This document shows, piece after piece, positions 36,846-55,600 of a stretch of DNA of 64,000 nt. The position numbers and the translations under genes were made by a program. The stretch's first letter is position 1, and each line of letters starts with the position of its first letter. The notes below the pieces were generated by a model. That model saw only the letters and a program-made list of their open reading frames with translations, was not told where the DNA came from and made no database searches. The stretch comes from Trichoplax adhaerens (Eukaryota > Placozoa > Uniplacotomia > Trichoplacea > Trichoplacidae): the NCBI RefSeq assembly GCF_000150275.1, contig NW_002060948.1:507066-571065 (forward strand), given 5' to 3'.

Positions 36846-39800
36846 CTTTATTTATTTCTACCGTTATTCCTATGTATTCTTCTCTTAATGACTATCCACT
36901 TCATCTTCACAAATCTGACAAGTGACAATAAGATAATAATAATTTATATGTAATCACTTCTATTCTATATTAAATATGTAAAAAGTTGATCATCTTGCCT
37001 TAACATATCTATCGCTACCTGATAAAGACGAATATTGGATAATTAATTTAAAACTTTCAATTTTTTCATACATTCATAGTTTTCTATGCTCCTTTGTATT
37101 ACAGCATTCCAATAAAAATGAACAGAGAGTTGAAGATATCACTGTGATAGATATGAAATAGTGTGTATTATTGCATATAGCACCGGCAAGTTCATGATTT
37201 AAATCTGCTATAGAGGAATTTGTTGGAATACCTTATTTTACCAATTTAAGAGCAATATGCTTATAAGGTGACACGGCTTCGGCATGATTTTATCAATATC
37301 TTTCCCCATCTTGTTTAACGCTTGCTCTTAATGTTTCAGTCAAGACTACATAGATTAGATTGCATAACAGCTTAATTACGCTATCATACCGTTATTCACG
37401 GTAGCACCGCAAATATTACAGACAGTGTTATCCATGCTAATCGATCAATATATTCACTTGGGTGATTGTATACGCATAACATAACATACATACATTCCGT
37501 GTTGTCAAGCTAATAAGATTTTAACAATAGTTGACAATTACAGCTTGTTATAGGCTAGAAATTTCCAAACTTGTAAATTGTATTAAGGTTTCTTTTACCT
37601 TTTATTATATATGTATAAGAAATTGGAATACCAACCAGTTAGTGTTCCGATACTAGATTGAATTGGGATAAAGCAGAGTAAGACTTTCACCTGCTAGAAA
37701 ATCACAATCTAGTGCATTATTAACTATCAGATTAAGCCTATAATAGGTTTGAAACTCTGAACTTGTCATACAAGTCATTTCAACTTTAATAATTAGCCAA
37801 TTTAACGTACTATGATAGCGGGTAGCATTGAATTATAAATATCCTGTTATCACATGATTTTATTTCAGAATAATTTAATTCGATCCTTTTATAAAACTTA
37901 CTACTGCTGTAAAATAAGATAATATCTAATCATTATTACAAGTGATATGGAATAAATGTGGCGTAGTGTATAGTCTTATGATACCGGATAGCTTGCTGCT
38001 ATGTAGATTTACTCCAGGTCGATTTAATTCGATCAATTCAAAAGCTTACTGGGTTAGTGATCGTAAAATAAGATCCAAATTATGATGGCAGTAGCGTAAG
38101 ATAAATGTTAAAAGGTGATGTAGTTCAAGATACTCTAGCAAATTTTTTTAGCGACATCTACTATATGGTTAATCCGCGCTAAGTATTAAAAATTAAGAAT
38201 GCCTGTAAATTGACGCTTTTTGCTAATTGCAATTATTGCCATTTTCCGTAGTTATTTTAAACTAGTATATCTGAAACGAGTAGAAATAGAATCAAAGAAC
38301 AAAGACAAGCATCATAAAGACTCTATGAGAGAAAAATCGGCATACATCTTAAGCACAACATATGAGCGTACCCTAAAAATAGATTCATGGTACAAAGACA
38401 GGCGTAATACCATTTAAACCCCTTATGGGAAAGAAAGATCAGTATGACTTGATTTCAATATTTACATCACTTTGATTTAGATTATCATAATACAATAGCA
38501 AAGGCATAAGATAGTATTTTAACTAGATCGGAATGCAATAGGCATGTCATAATCATAATAATAATTAGGTATCAAAATGAATCGTCTATCCTATAACATC
38601 TGTATCTAGGAGAAAGTCAATTTTAACTAATTTTATAATAGATCAAATTCTCTTTTAATTAATTATTTAATATTAGGCTGCCATGGTTGTAGTATACCAG
38701 TAACGCTTTGAAAAGTATAATATTGCGTAGTAATTTGAAAGAAAATTGAATATTATAGCTATTCTTATTTTACATTTACGTTTTTATTTAACTAAAGTTC
38801 AATTTAGATTGATAAGTTTCTCACGTTACGATTCTTGAATAACCTGCTGTTTTGAAAATATTATAATTATAACAAATAAATCAACAATTATATTATCAAG
38901 CAACAACGAAACAGTAAAGTGGATTTACATTGATTGCTGCCTATTTCCATTGTGGTCAATACATAGATATTGTATCGGATACAGTAAACATAGATGCATA
39001 ATATTCATTAGATTTATATTTTAGACAAAAAACTATCTATTATTCGGAGCTAAATTGTACTCTAAATATATTAAATATGTAATATTACTGCTTGATTAAA
39101 TAAATTACGAAATCTATCTCTGCCAATCAAAAAATGGACTAGTCAGAAAATATATTAAGTAATACAAGACAGTAACAAAGTAATTTTTCCTATTTCCAAC
39201 AGAAACCAATACCCTATAACTTATTGAGTATTATATTAGTAGCTGAGCTAACATATCAATTTAGATATTAAAATACTATAATGCTTTTATTAGTTATGAA
39301 ATGAAGACTATATCATAATTTAATTAGGTGTATTGTTTTAGAAAGAAATTTACTTCTAATAGTCTCGACATACTATAAGAATCATATAGTATTTCTTATA
39401 AAAAATCAATAATATTAAAACTGCTTTTAAAATGTATAGATACCGTATTATATTTTAACAAATTTATGAGGTTGATAATTCATATATCCGGTACACTTGA
39501 AAGAAGATCGTGTAATATTTTGTCGGAGGATATCAGTGTTGTCTAACTGTAAATACGTGTATTTAAAAATATGCCAATAAAGTCATACGATTTACAACTA
39601 GGTGATCTTTTCATAAATGTAATCCATTATTATCTAATCACTTAATAACGCAAAATAATACTTGTTTGCCAGATTTCAGAGAGTAAAGAAAATGTTTTGT
39701 CGCCAGTTGAATTTATTTATAACTATAGCAGTTGTTACTTAATGGTTCTATCGATAGGGTAACGTGTATTTCGTAGCAGGGATTCAAGGATTAAAAGATA

Positions 39801-41616
39801 TTTATCCAAGTCAAAATTATCTTTAACTAGGATAGTTGTTAGTGATTTAATAATTTATATAATTAAATCAGTTCACAAGAATTGCCATTTAGCTAGTACA
39901 GTTATCTATTAAATTATGTTAATGACACACGGAAATAATATTCGGCAACTAATGATATTAACCACGTGAATACGTATGCACTTGTTTATTCATTTTCTGA
40001 TGCTCTAACCATATATACCATTGACACTAGCGTCTATCATAAGTACCGTCATGGTCTTTTTTAATAGTCTATGGTACCGTAAATCAATTAAAATTATTAT
40101 ACATGCAATAATAGCTTTTATCGTGGTGTATAGTGTACAAGCGAGAAATTGCCAACACCAAAGATGAGTGAGTTCTATTGCTATCTTGAGACCTACAATA
40201 AAACTACTTCATTCAAACAATCTTAATTATCTTCGACTACGATTAATATAATTAGTAGTGTTCCATACCCGATTGGTATTTTTGTTTGCAAATTTAATAA
40301 AAAAGAAATGATTTCCCCATTCTATTAATATTACTATTATTAATGATAATTACCATCATCGCCAGTAAGCAAGGAGAGATATTATTCTTAAAATACGATT
40401 TGATAAAAATAGATAATTCTTGGCTCCGTAATTTAAAATCAGTAAAGTACCTAATAGAGACTTTATCCGGTTTTTATTTCTAGGCAATCCAAATTAAATT
40501 GGTATCGACTATTACAGTATTGATGTACATCGCTGTTAATAATTAGCTAACCGTAACATCCGTAAAACAAACATTTATAATTAAGTAGAAATATATCTAA
40601 TGCCTATAGGCAAGTAAAAATGATTTTCCATTAACTGGTAGGCAATATTTAATAGATGTAAACGTACTGCACATTTCAATGTACAGAAATGATCATACGG
40701 GTATAATACGTATCTAATAGCGTTATCATATCAGCATATTTCAAATGATTAGGTTGTCCTATTCAGTGGAATACTTATAATTCCAACAGTCTACAGAGAA
40801 GGCATTAAAGACATTCAGCTAAGCAGCAAATAATAACAACATTTCGTCAAGTAAAATTGTTCCAATAAGCCTGTCTTCCTTGACTATATTGACATATCAT
40901 TGTTGCGACTGAGTCATTGACTTTATAGACTTAAAATTTATAATATACAACAGAATAAGAAGTTTTTACCACCAATAAAAAAGGTTACAAGAAAACAACA
41001 CCAGTTGATTATTTAGTGTTGTTTAAAATATCGTTAAAATTACAACTACTTCGTTCATTTACAGTGTGCGATGTCAACATTCATCAACCGAAAAGAAACG
41101 GCAAGATGCAAGAATTCAATGTCATTTTACAATCTAGTCAATTAACAGAATTGTAAATGCTATTTGCAGGTATTACATAAACTTACACTATTTACAGTAA
41201 AATATACTTTATATAACTTTCTCAAGTAAATGATAGGACCAATTTTTTGCAATTTTTAAAGATTCCTGAAATGAGATTTACAATTGATATAGAATTTAAA
41301 TTTTTTCTTACATGGACAAGAAGAGACTTGCAGCGCCTAGCTTACTTTTCAATTACAATAACAAAATACGAAATAACTTACAAATTTTTAGGAACAGCTA
41401 ACTACAAATGAATTTTACCATTCTTTTGTCATTATAAACAGTTTCATAGACAAGCGACGATCATTATTATCCGGAATATACATAAAATTTTATGTGATAT
41501 TTATACACAATAAACAAAACTGAAATAACCAAAGCAAAATGAGCAGGATTCGTTGTAAAAGTTGATCACTTCAAATATTTTGAATTCATTCATGTATGTT
41601 AAATTTTCATTCTAAA
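36846..41616. other. Intergenic, nothing recognised
   Basis: About 4.8 kb between the convergent 3' ends of CFAP36 and PP4R3. Around 37,800-38,120 there are two diverged copies of a roughly 175-base unit (TTTAATTCGATC, AAAACTTACT, GTAAAATAAGAT). Nothing else stands out. A 65-codon frame at 38,220 has no supporting context. Confidence 0.5.
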
Positions 41617-47685
<6,069 letters not shown>

Positions 47686-50293
47686 ACTTTGATGCCCACT
47701 CTCTACCTTTACCGTACAGATCGACTCTTTGCCAAACACATCGTCTTCAATTGTAAATTAAAAAGCGCCAGTGGCCTCTTACAGTGCATATTGCACAGTA
47801 CAAGAAGTATGGCTGTAAAATACACTCTACACTTGCACAATGCAACGCATTAGGCGCTCGTGGCCACCCGTACACTGTACAGGACAGTATAGTTACTGTT
47901 CGGTTATACGTCCACTAGAGCAGTACACGACACTACAGTCGATTGTACTGTAGTGTAAATAACAAGTTCCATGTCAACTGACTCACTCGACTGTGGTACA
48001 GTAACAACTGACTCGCTCGACTGTGATACAGTTAGACCTGACGTACAGCAACACTGACTCACTCGACTGTGGTACAGTACAACTGACTCGCTCGAATGTG
48101 GTACAGTTGGACCTGACGTACAGCAACACGGACTCACTCGATTGTGGTACAGTACAACTGACTCACTCGAATGTGGTACAGTTAGACCTGACGTACAGCA
48201 ACACTGACTCACTCGACTGTGGTACACTACACGTTGTTGTGTCACTTGTACAATAGAGAGCTTACACAGTTGAAAAAAAAAAAAAAAAAATACCTTAATG
48301 GTGTCATTGGGGTGTTAAACATAGAGTCCAAATTGACACCTGGCGAAATTGCAGTTTTGGTTCAACTATACCAGTTTGAATCCGTTTATGACGATGAAGA
48401 CTCGATAGTAGACAACTTTTGCTCTGCATTCGCTGCTATTGTACCATAGAGAAATAACATACGTACTCTACTGTACACTATCTGGTACTGGCTGGCCGCC
48501 AGCCAGTGCCAGATTGATTTTGTTCATAGAGATATCAAAAAATGTTTTCATTAACTTTTGGGTTTTGTACAGTGCATCTTGCAATTTCTAGTTAGTGAAG
48601 GATAGTTTTACACCCCTCTCTCTTTTAGCAGTTGAGTAATCTCTATATCGTTTTTTTTTCTGCAGCAAGCCAGACCATAAAATTCACTATTCTACTGTAT
48701 ATCATATATATATATATTGTCACAATAATTACTACATTATTTTATTTTTTGACCCGACCATTTATCTAGTGTTAGAACTACCATCAGGACTGCTACACTA
48801 CTACTCATAATTTGGGGATTTTTATTGTTGTTGTTGTTAGTACTGCACAGTACTGTATTCATACCAATTTACTGTACTGTACTGTACTGTATTTCGGTTA
48901 CGTAACTGCGACAATCAGCTTTGGAAAGTACAGTTAGAACAAAATCATTAACGCTGCTATTACTGCATACGAATACTAGGGACTTTTCCATAATTATAAA
49001 ATAATTTTATCCAGAAGTACCTGATTATTGAATTATCTATACGTGCAGTATACGGTATAGAAAAAAGCTGCATCATATATTGCAGGCGCTGCCCTATTCA
49101 ATGATAATTACTGTATGCAATTCTGGCTCTGCTAATATACTGTATGTAATAATCACTACTGAAGCCTTGAGTTACGGCAGAGATTTCAATGGAAGCCATA
49201 GATAGAAAATATAGTTTTATCTTTGTTCAATCATGACAGTCATACAGCAATACCCAATCAGGCTTAACTACAGAAACTGCTCTTAAAGTACTGAAATTAG
49301 TGATTTTATGCATCTTATCCTTTGCATCAAGCTCGTATGGCCAATCATATCGACTATTGTACACTGTACAGTAGAGGCTATTTTAAGCACCTTGTGCAGG
49401 ACCGCTAATATCTGTAAGGAATAAAACCAGTAAAGCATCGTGATGGACTACGTAGTAACCCATAATCAAAATTAATACTGTAATTATTTATCAATACAGT
49501 ACAGTGACTTCAAATTTATTTGCCAATTACCGCCTATACAAGTGTAATCGATTCGACGGTATCATAAAAACTCATAATCAGACAAGGCAAGATGCATCAT
49601 AATTCATAATCGTAAATTCCAGCTTATTTACCGTAGTATGCAATTATACAGTATACCATCTGTCGTAGGTTTGACAAGATGAATACTGAGAATATCAAGA
49701 CACTAATGTATATTCGCATACTTTATTAAAATTGTTAATGCTGTAGAATTTTGATGTGGCTTTTCTATCCAAGAGTAATGTTAATTTCTCCATTAAGCGT
49801 ATGCAGAAAGCAAACACTAATCTTTGTACATGATACATATATATATCATGTATTATATAATACAGTACTCATATGTATTAAGTAACAAAAGTTGGAGATT
49901 ATGCAAAATAGAGAATGCAAATCTCGACCTATTGAAAAATCCTCAGCAGGGACTGAAATTGCATGGCAAACCTGTAATAAACTAAAATGCTTACACAGTA
50001 TATAATGCATTACATTCTTGACTCATGATCAGATGACACCAATAACAATAAATACAAAAATTGAAGAAAAACTCATTTAATAGTTGCTTTCGTTTTATGG
50101 AATCAAACCTGCATTCATTGAGAACTAGAAATTAAAGACTCATTGTACGTGAATTTAAAATTATAAAGCGATCTTTCCTTCCCATAGTTTTGTCAATTTA
50201 TAAGTACGACATCAAGTGTTCTCATCATCGGTTTTTTGTGTCTCTGTCGTATCTACCAATATACAGATCTGGAGATGAATAAAAGTACACCAT
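47686..50293. other. PP4R3 upstream region and intergenic
   Basis: This gap contains the PP4R3 promoter side, the 75-base minisatellite, a poly-A run, an AT microsatellite near 48,703-48,718 and GTAC-palindrome patches near 48,835-48,890 and 49,360. No coding exon was recognised. Confidence 0.5.
47985..48235. repeat. Minisatellite, 75-base unit, open on both strands
   Basis: Three-plus copies with period 75 (GTTAGACCTGACGTACAGCA at 48,031, again at 48,106 and 48,181), each followed by ACACTGACTCACTCGACTGT and GGTACAGTACAACTGACTC. It lies about 300-550 bases upstream of the PP4R3 start. A run of about 18 A residues follows at 48,272. Confidence 0.92.
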
Positions 50294-51899
50294 CTAAGAA
50301 ATGCCTTCAATGACATGAAAGAAATGATAAACTTCTTCTTTATCATAAACTGCAACTTCCGTAAAACAAACAGCACACTGCACAGGATGATATATTGCAT
50401 CATTCTCTCCGAGCGTTGTTGAGCAAGGATTCCCCTCATTTGTTTCTGTATTATCCAAATTGACATTTCTTTTCTTCTTTCTACGACGGCTCTGCTTTTT
50501 ATTAGCATATCGTAACGTTTGTTCTGTAAGAACATTGCAATTCGAAACAAACATTGCTCGAAATTGATCCTTGTATGTATCATGTCTGTAAAAGAATATT
50601 TTCAATACAAAGATCGGTTAAAGTCCATGTGAACAACAGGAGGGACATAACAGACGAATTACAAACCTCTGGCAATCCCTTGTCAAAATGGACATGCAAG
50701 ATGGACAGCTTAGTACCATATCACTATTTTGATTTTGAGATATCCTTTTTGAGTAATTATTGTTTACTTGAAGATTTGGTGTTTCCTTCCGAGATTTCAC
50801 CCACAATTCGTTATCGTCATCGATATTTGGGTCATAAAATAATTCATCATTTGATAATTTCTTCAATTTTTTCTTTTTTTTATCTACAATATAACCAAGG
50901 AATTGCAGCAGCAATGTAGAACATGAATTAGAAAATATTTTCCAGGTTGCTTGCATGCTTCTATAATGATAGTCGCAAGACATAAAATGCTATGTATGCT
51001 ACTATACCGTTAGGTTTCGTCTGCCACTGCTCCGAATCCGAATCGAAGTAAATATCGTCATAATAGGGATCTTGCGTCTGATCTTGATCTTTTTTCGATG
51101 GTAAAGGTGTGTTGCTGACATCTTCTGACTTTCTATCATCTGTGGCTGGTATTGAACTTTTAAAATTATTTTCAGATCGACTTCGACTGTTGCAGATTAG
51201 ATCTTGATGGCTAGAGGCCGTCTTGTGGGCCATTGATTTGAAAGATTTCTCTGCTAAGTGCAGATAATTGTATATCATCTCGTTGCTGCAGTTTGTATCG
51301 TTGACTTCGCTAGCGAGAGCACGGTCTTGCAGCTTTTCAATGTTGTCAAATTCGTCGTTGCTAACCCAAAATTACGCATACGTATTAGTTTCTATCCGCT
51401 AAACTAAACAAAGCGACTGTCGTAATATTCAATTAATTAATCGAACAAATAGTTGATATGGTACTGAATCTGTGCCTTGTCAAGTACTGTAGAAGTAATG
51501 CAATCGATGCAAAGATGATTACTATTACCCCAGATTCAGGACGCAATTGCTAACCGGTATCCCAGTAAACCGCAAATGTTACAAAATAGGCTCCACAGCA
51601 CAATCGCAGAACGTATTTGCACACAAGTTCATTGCAACTAACTGTTACATAAACTGATTATACTGTACAGTAATTACCTATTTTCAAAGTAGCTTGTGGT
51701 ATACATATATTTTTTATTATATAAATTTTATGAAATCTGTATGTCGATGCACCCGAGGTGAATTAATCGACAAAGTCTGCAGCTATTCATGCTAAATTTA
51801 CCCAGGTAGTACGTACCTATGCTCGCTAGCAATTTCGTCGACATCACTGTCTTCGTCAATTTCGTATCCATCATAAGTATAGCTTGTAAAATTGGACAT
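50294..51899 (-). CDS. EAPP: E2F-associated phosphoprotein
   Basis: EAPP is a nuclear phosphoprotein that binds activating E2F factors and modulates cell-cycle gene transcription. Four exons, 51899-51817, 51360-51008, 50883-50667 and 50585-50294, give 314 residues (vertebrate protein about 285). The start MSNFTSYTYDGYEIDEDSD is acidic. Family signatures are clear and in order: DPYYDDIYFDSDSE, a lysine-rich stretch, KLSNDELFYDPNIDDDNELW, CPSCMSILTRDCQRHDTYKD, QFRAMFVSNC, a basic RRRKKKR segment, IYHPVQCAVC and TEVAVYDKEEVYHFFHV. The paired CxxC motifs suggest a small zinc-binding fold, which is inference. The gene is divergent to symplekin across 797 bases. Confidence 0.95.
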
Positions 51900-52696
51900 A
51901 GTTTATTCTAATATTCCTTATTATCTTTCCGGTCTTACAACATTGAGTTTTATTTCCTTTTGATTTTACGTGAAACTTTTTGCAAAGGACACGAAGGAAG
52001 TTGCTGCTGCCGCTTCAGTGGATAGTTGAAACTTAAACTTGAACTACAGTACTACGTGTAGAGGAAGATCTAGACTGAGCACTCTTGGACGGACAGACAT
52101 TTTCGGCCTCATCTCGTCAAAATATAGTGCCAAACACTTCGTTATGGCAGTACTTTAAAGTATGCAGTCGGCTGATTTTGAATTGACCGATATTTTCTCA
52201 ATTAACTAATATTGCATTGAATCTTATTATCAGTTACAAAGTTCTGCTTGAAAACACTTATATAAGATCATGGACACTATTTAAATTAGTACCAGTGATT
52301 TAGAAAACAGACACGGAAGGTCCATACTAAGTAGTCATTTTTGGATATTTGCGGCCTGATTTGGTAAGAAAAGTCCGTCTGTCTGAGCGAGAGTGATCAG
52401 TCCAGGTCTTCTTCTAGTTACTACAGTATACAGTACTGTACTGTACAGTACATTATGATTTTGAATCTCGTAATCATTGTACTGTACATTGTAGCTTTCA
52501 AGACTCATACTATACGCACTACACACTCAGTGCACGGTATGAGTCTGTATAAGGTACAGTACAGGTACCTACGTTCTGGTTGCATTACTATAGTAGCTGC
52601 AGATTGACCCAAAGTCTGGTCAATTCGTTCATCATTGCGTTCAATGTACTTCAGCGTATAGGAGAATCTACTCATTGGATCGCATACTCTACGAAG
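51900..52696. promoter_or_regulatory. Shared EAPP/symplekin promoter region
   Basis: The two start codons are divergent and 797 bases apart, so both promoters must lie here. More than 40 percent of the gap is dispersed repeat family 2 (52,080-52,425), followed by GTAC-palindrome sequence (CAGTACTGTACTGTACAGTA at about 52,432). No TATA box is evident. Confidence 0.45.
52080..52425 (+). repeat. Dispersed repeat family 2, copy 2
   Basis: This is the same unit as 826-1,240, without the GTAC insertion. It runs from CTTGGACGGACAGACATTTT to GGTCTTCTTCTAGTTAC. The start and the AAAAGTCCGTCTGTCTGAGC segment near the end are roughly inverted, as expected for short terminal inverted repeats. Confidence 0.65.
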
Positions 52697-55600
52697 ATGG
52701 CGGCGGTTGTTGGTGAAGATAACAAGCGTAAGAACACTGCAGAAATGAGTTCGATGGATGCCAAAGAAGATGAAAATTCGATTTCAGATCGAGTAAGTAT
52801 AACCACACCTAGCTAATTTCACGATATAGCATCGCTATCATGCGTTATACCTGGATCAATGATCTTCAAGTCATTACACGCTCTATTAATGCTAAATGAA
52901 AGCATTTTCTAGCATGAAATTTCATTTCATATTCCATTGAATCACTTTTTTAAACTGGAAAATATCTTTATAGTGTCTTTCTATATCATATGAAATTAGT
53001 ATAGATGAGATTCATATCAACCTATTGATACGCCGCTGGATTATCGTTAATCAAATATACAAGATTCATTTTAGTTGGCCGCACTCGAGCACGATAGGAA
53101 CATTGCTCGTATGCTGTTTGATACTGTACACAGATTCGTATGTTGTATAACTCTACTTGTATATACGATATAATAATGCATGTATGATTGAGGTCCGAAC
53201 GGCATCTCAGTGGTTACAATAATTATTAGAGATAGTAAGTCACTGGTTTTAAATTTTTCATACATTTATCTATTTGTAAATGGGATATTAAGACTTTGCA
53301 GAAGGTATTTTATTGCACTGATCAATTAGCGTTGTACTATACAATGTACAATATGTACATGACAATTTATTATACAGAAGCTAACTTTAATATTATAATT
53401 TAGTTAAACTATTGTTTATTTCGTCAGTCTATACGAAGATGCATTGCTGTACGCTACTCAATGAAAGCAAACCAAAATTTCGTTTCACAATACAGTACTG
53501 ATGGATTGAATTCTTGCTTATTTTAGTACTATAATGTTAATTCTATAAGGTAGAGCAGTTGAGGAATAACTATGTAATTATTATCCAAGATCCCTAAAAA
53601 CTAGAAATTAATTTATAGAATGCTATATCAATATGGGTATATATACGCACGCATATATGCAAGCACTGCATAACAGTATGCAACTATGTTATTGGTACTT
53701 TTAATTTATAAAAAATGTGATATTTATACTTGCACTATTTACACCTATGGATATCTATATTAAATACAGCATATATGCAATTGTGCAATATATCAACAGA
53801 TATACACGTATGGCATAGTTACAGGGGTAACTATACACATTTATGATACTAAATATTGTCTTTCAACTATCGCGTAATTATTAGCTATTACAGGAATTCT
53901 ACTGCGGTAAAGACAGTAATAGATAATTCCTTTTCATCATATAGGTCATTGAATTAATGAATAGAGCTCAACTGGAAACAGATGCAAAAGAAAAATTAGT
54001 TTATCTTAAGCAGGTAAGAAGATAGATATTACTCGATATATGTAATACGGCTTTGAAGATTAATATTATATACTATTTTAATTAATACATTAACCATTTA
54101 TTTTAGATCCAAGAACTGGTTATCATGAAAGATTCCGCTTTACTGGACAGCTTTTTAGATGTAAGCATTAAACACAATAATTTGAAACTTATCTAAGTTA
54201 TGCTTCTAGCTAAGCTATCGTACACAGACAATATTTGATGTGATTGTTATACTTATTTAAATGGTATATTGTATCTGCATTTTAAAATTTGTAGGAAATG
54301 TTAGCTTTTCAACATGAAAAGTCTGCTGATGTTCAAAAATTTATTCTTGGATTTCTTGAAGAAGCATGGTAAAAATTACTATACGATCTTGTCTGATAGG
54401 TGATACGATATCAATATATAATGTGGTCTTTTTTATATTTAATCTCTTCAAATTTTAGCAAAAAGGACGAATTCCTTTGCAGCAAAGTTGTATATCCTTT
54501 GGCGTACTTACTGTACGATCAAGATAATGTGCAAGTTACCAAACGAGCAATTCAATGTAACCTCAATCTATACCGTATAGCCTTTAAGGTATCACAATCA
54601 TTGTAATTGGTAAAATAACGATTGAAGCCAACAGCAATAATTAGTTGTATCAGTGGTGATAGTATAAATGTATGATATTGATTTTTCGTTGTTAAAAAAT
54701 TCTTACAGTTTATCGCAACTAAGAAAGCGGCCAGTGATGATTTATTGCATATATGGGAGGTAACTAAATGTGATCCTATTCGTATGACAAAAATAAATTA
54801 GGTTCATCTTATTATATGTTGTTTGCAGCATTAATATAATAAATAAGCCGTGTATAATTGACCCATAAAATTTTTTATTATAATTTTATTTCTGTTGCTT
54901 CAATTTTAAGCAATTTTGTGATATGAAAACATACATCATTTCTTTAACCCAACATGAAAATACTGGGTACGTATGAAAAAAAATTTTATCAACTATTGAT
55001 TTTGCATAGTTTTTGCATTAAAATCAAAGTTTTCTTGCTATTTCCTTCTCTTATTTGCTAGTGTAAGAACAAGTGCTCTAAAATACTGCGAAATGATAGT
55101 TCTTACTCAAAGTATTAAAGGCGGTATTACTACTTCAACTAAGCCTGATGATATTTCTCTTGATATGGTTGGTAATGAGTACATTCACTTCTTAGCTTTA
55201 CGGGCTTTTATCAATATTTTGGAATCTATTATGTTATATTAGTTGTCCACTACGCATCCTATAATGGATTTTAGCAAATTAAAAGACGAAGCAAAATCTA
55301 TTTTAACCTTTTTAACTGATTTAACATTATCACATAAGATAAACCAGTAAGTATTCTATTCTAAAATTATCTTAGTACTAACATTGTGGCGATAGGGTGC
55401 TAAGATAATTGTTATTAATTGATTTTAATTTGCCTATCTCAGTACAAATTTATTGCCATGTGTTGGGTCGTTAGCAATTATTGCTCGTATGAGACCAATG
55501 CACTTTGGAATTATAATAGCCTGTCTGGAATCATTAAATGGTATACTTATCACATCTAAATTAATATAGAAAAGCTTTAGAAAATTATTAAATTATGATA

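Noticed and set aside
47904-48256. 113- and 77-codon frames with 25-residue repeats
   Set aside because: Explained by a 75-base minisatellite whose period is a multiple of three; translated repeats are expected without coding function.
50554-50919. 121-codon plus-strand frame
   Set aside because: Antisense to EAPP exon 50667-50883.
55168-55171. Donor GTTG|GTAATG at the end of symplekin exon 8
   Set aside because: It looks stronger than ATG|GTTGGT but would shift frame and run into a stop in exon 9, so the weaker donor at 55,167 was used.
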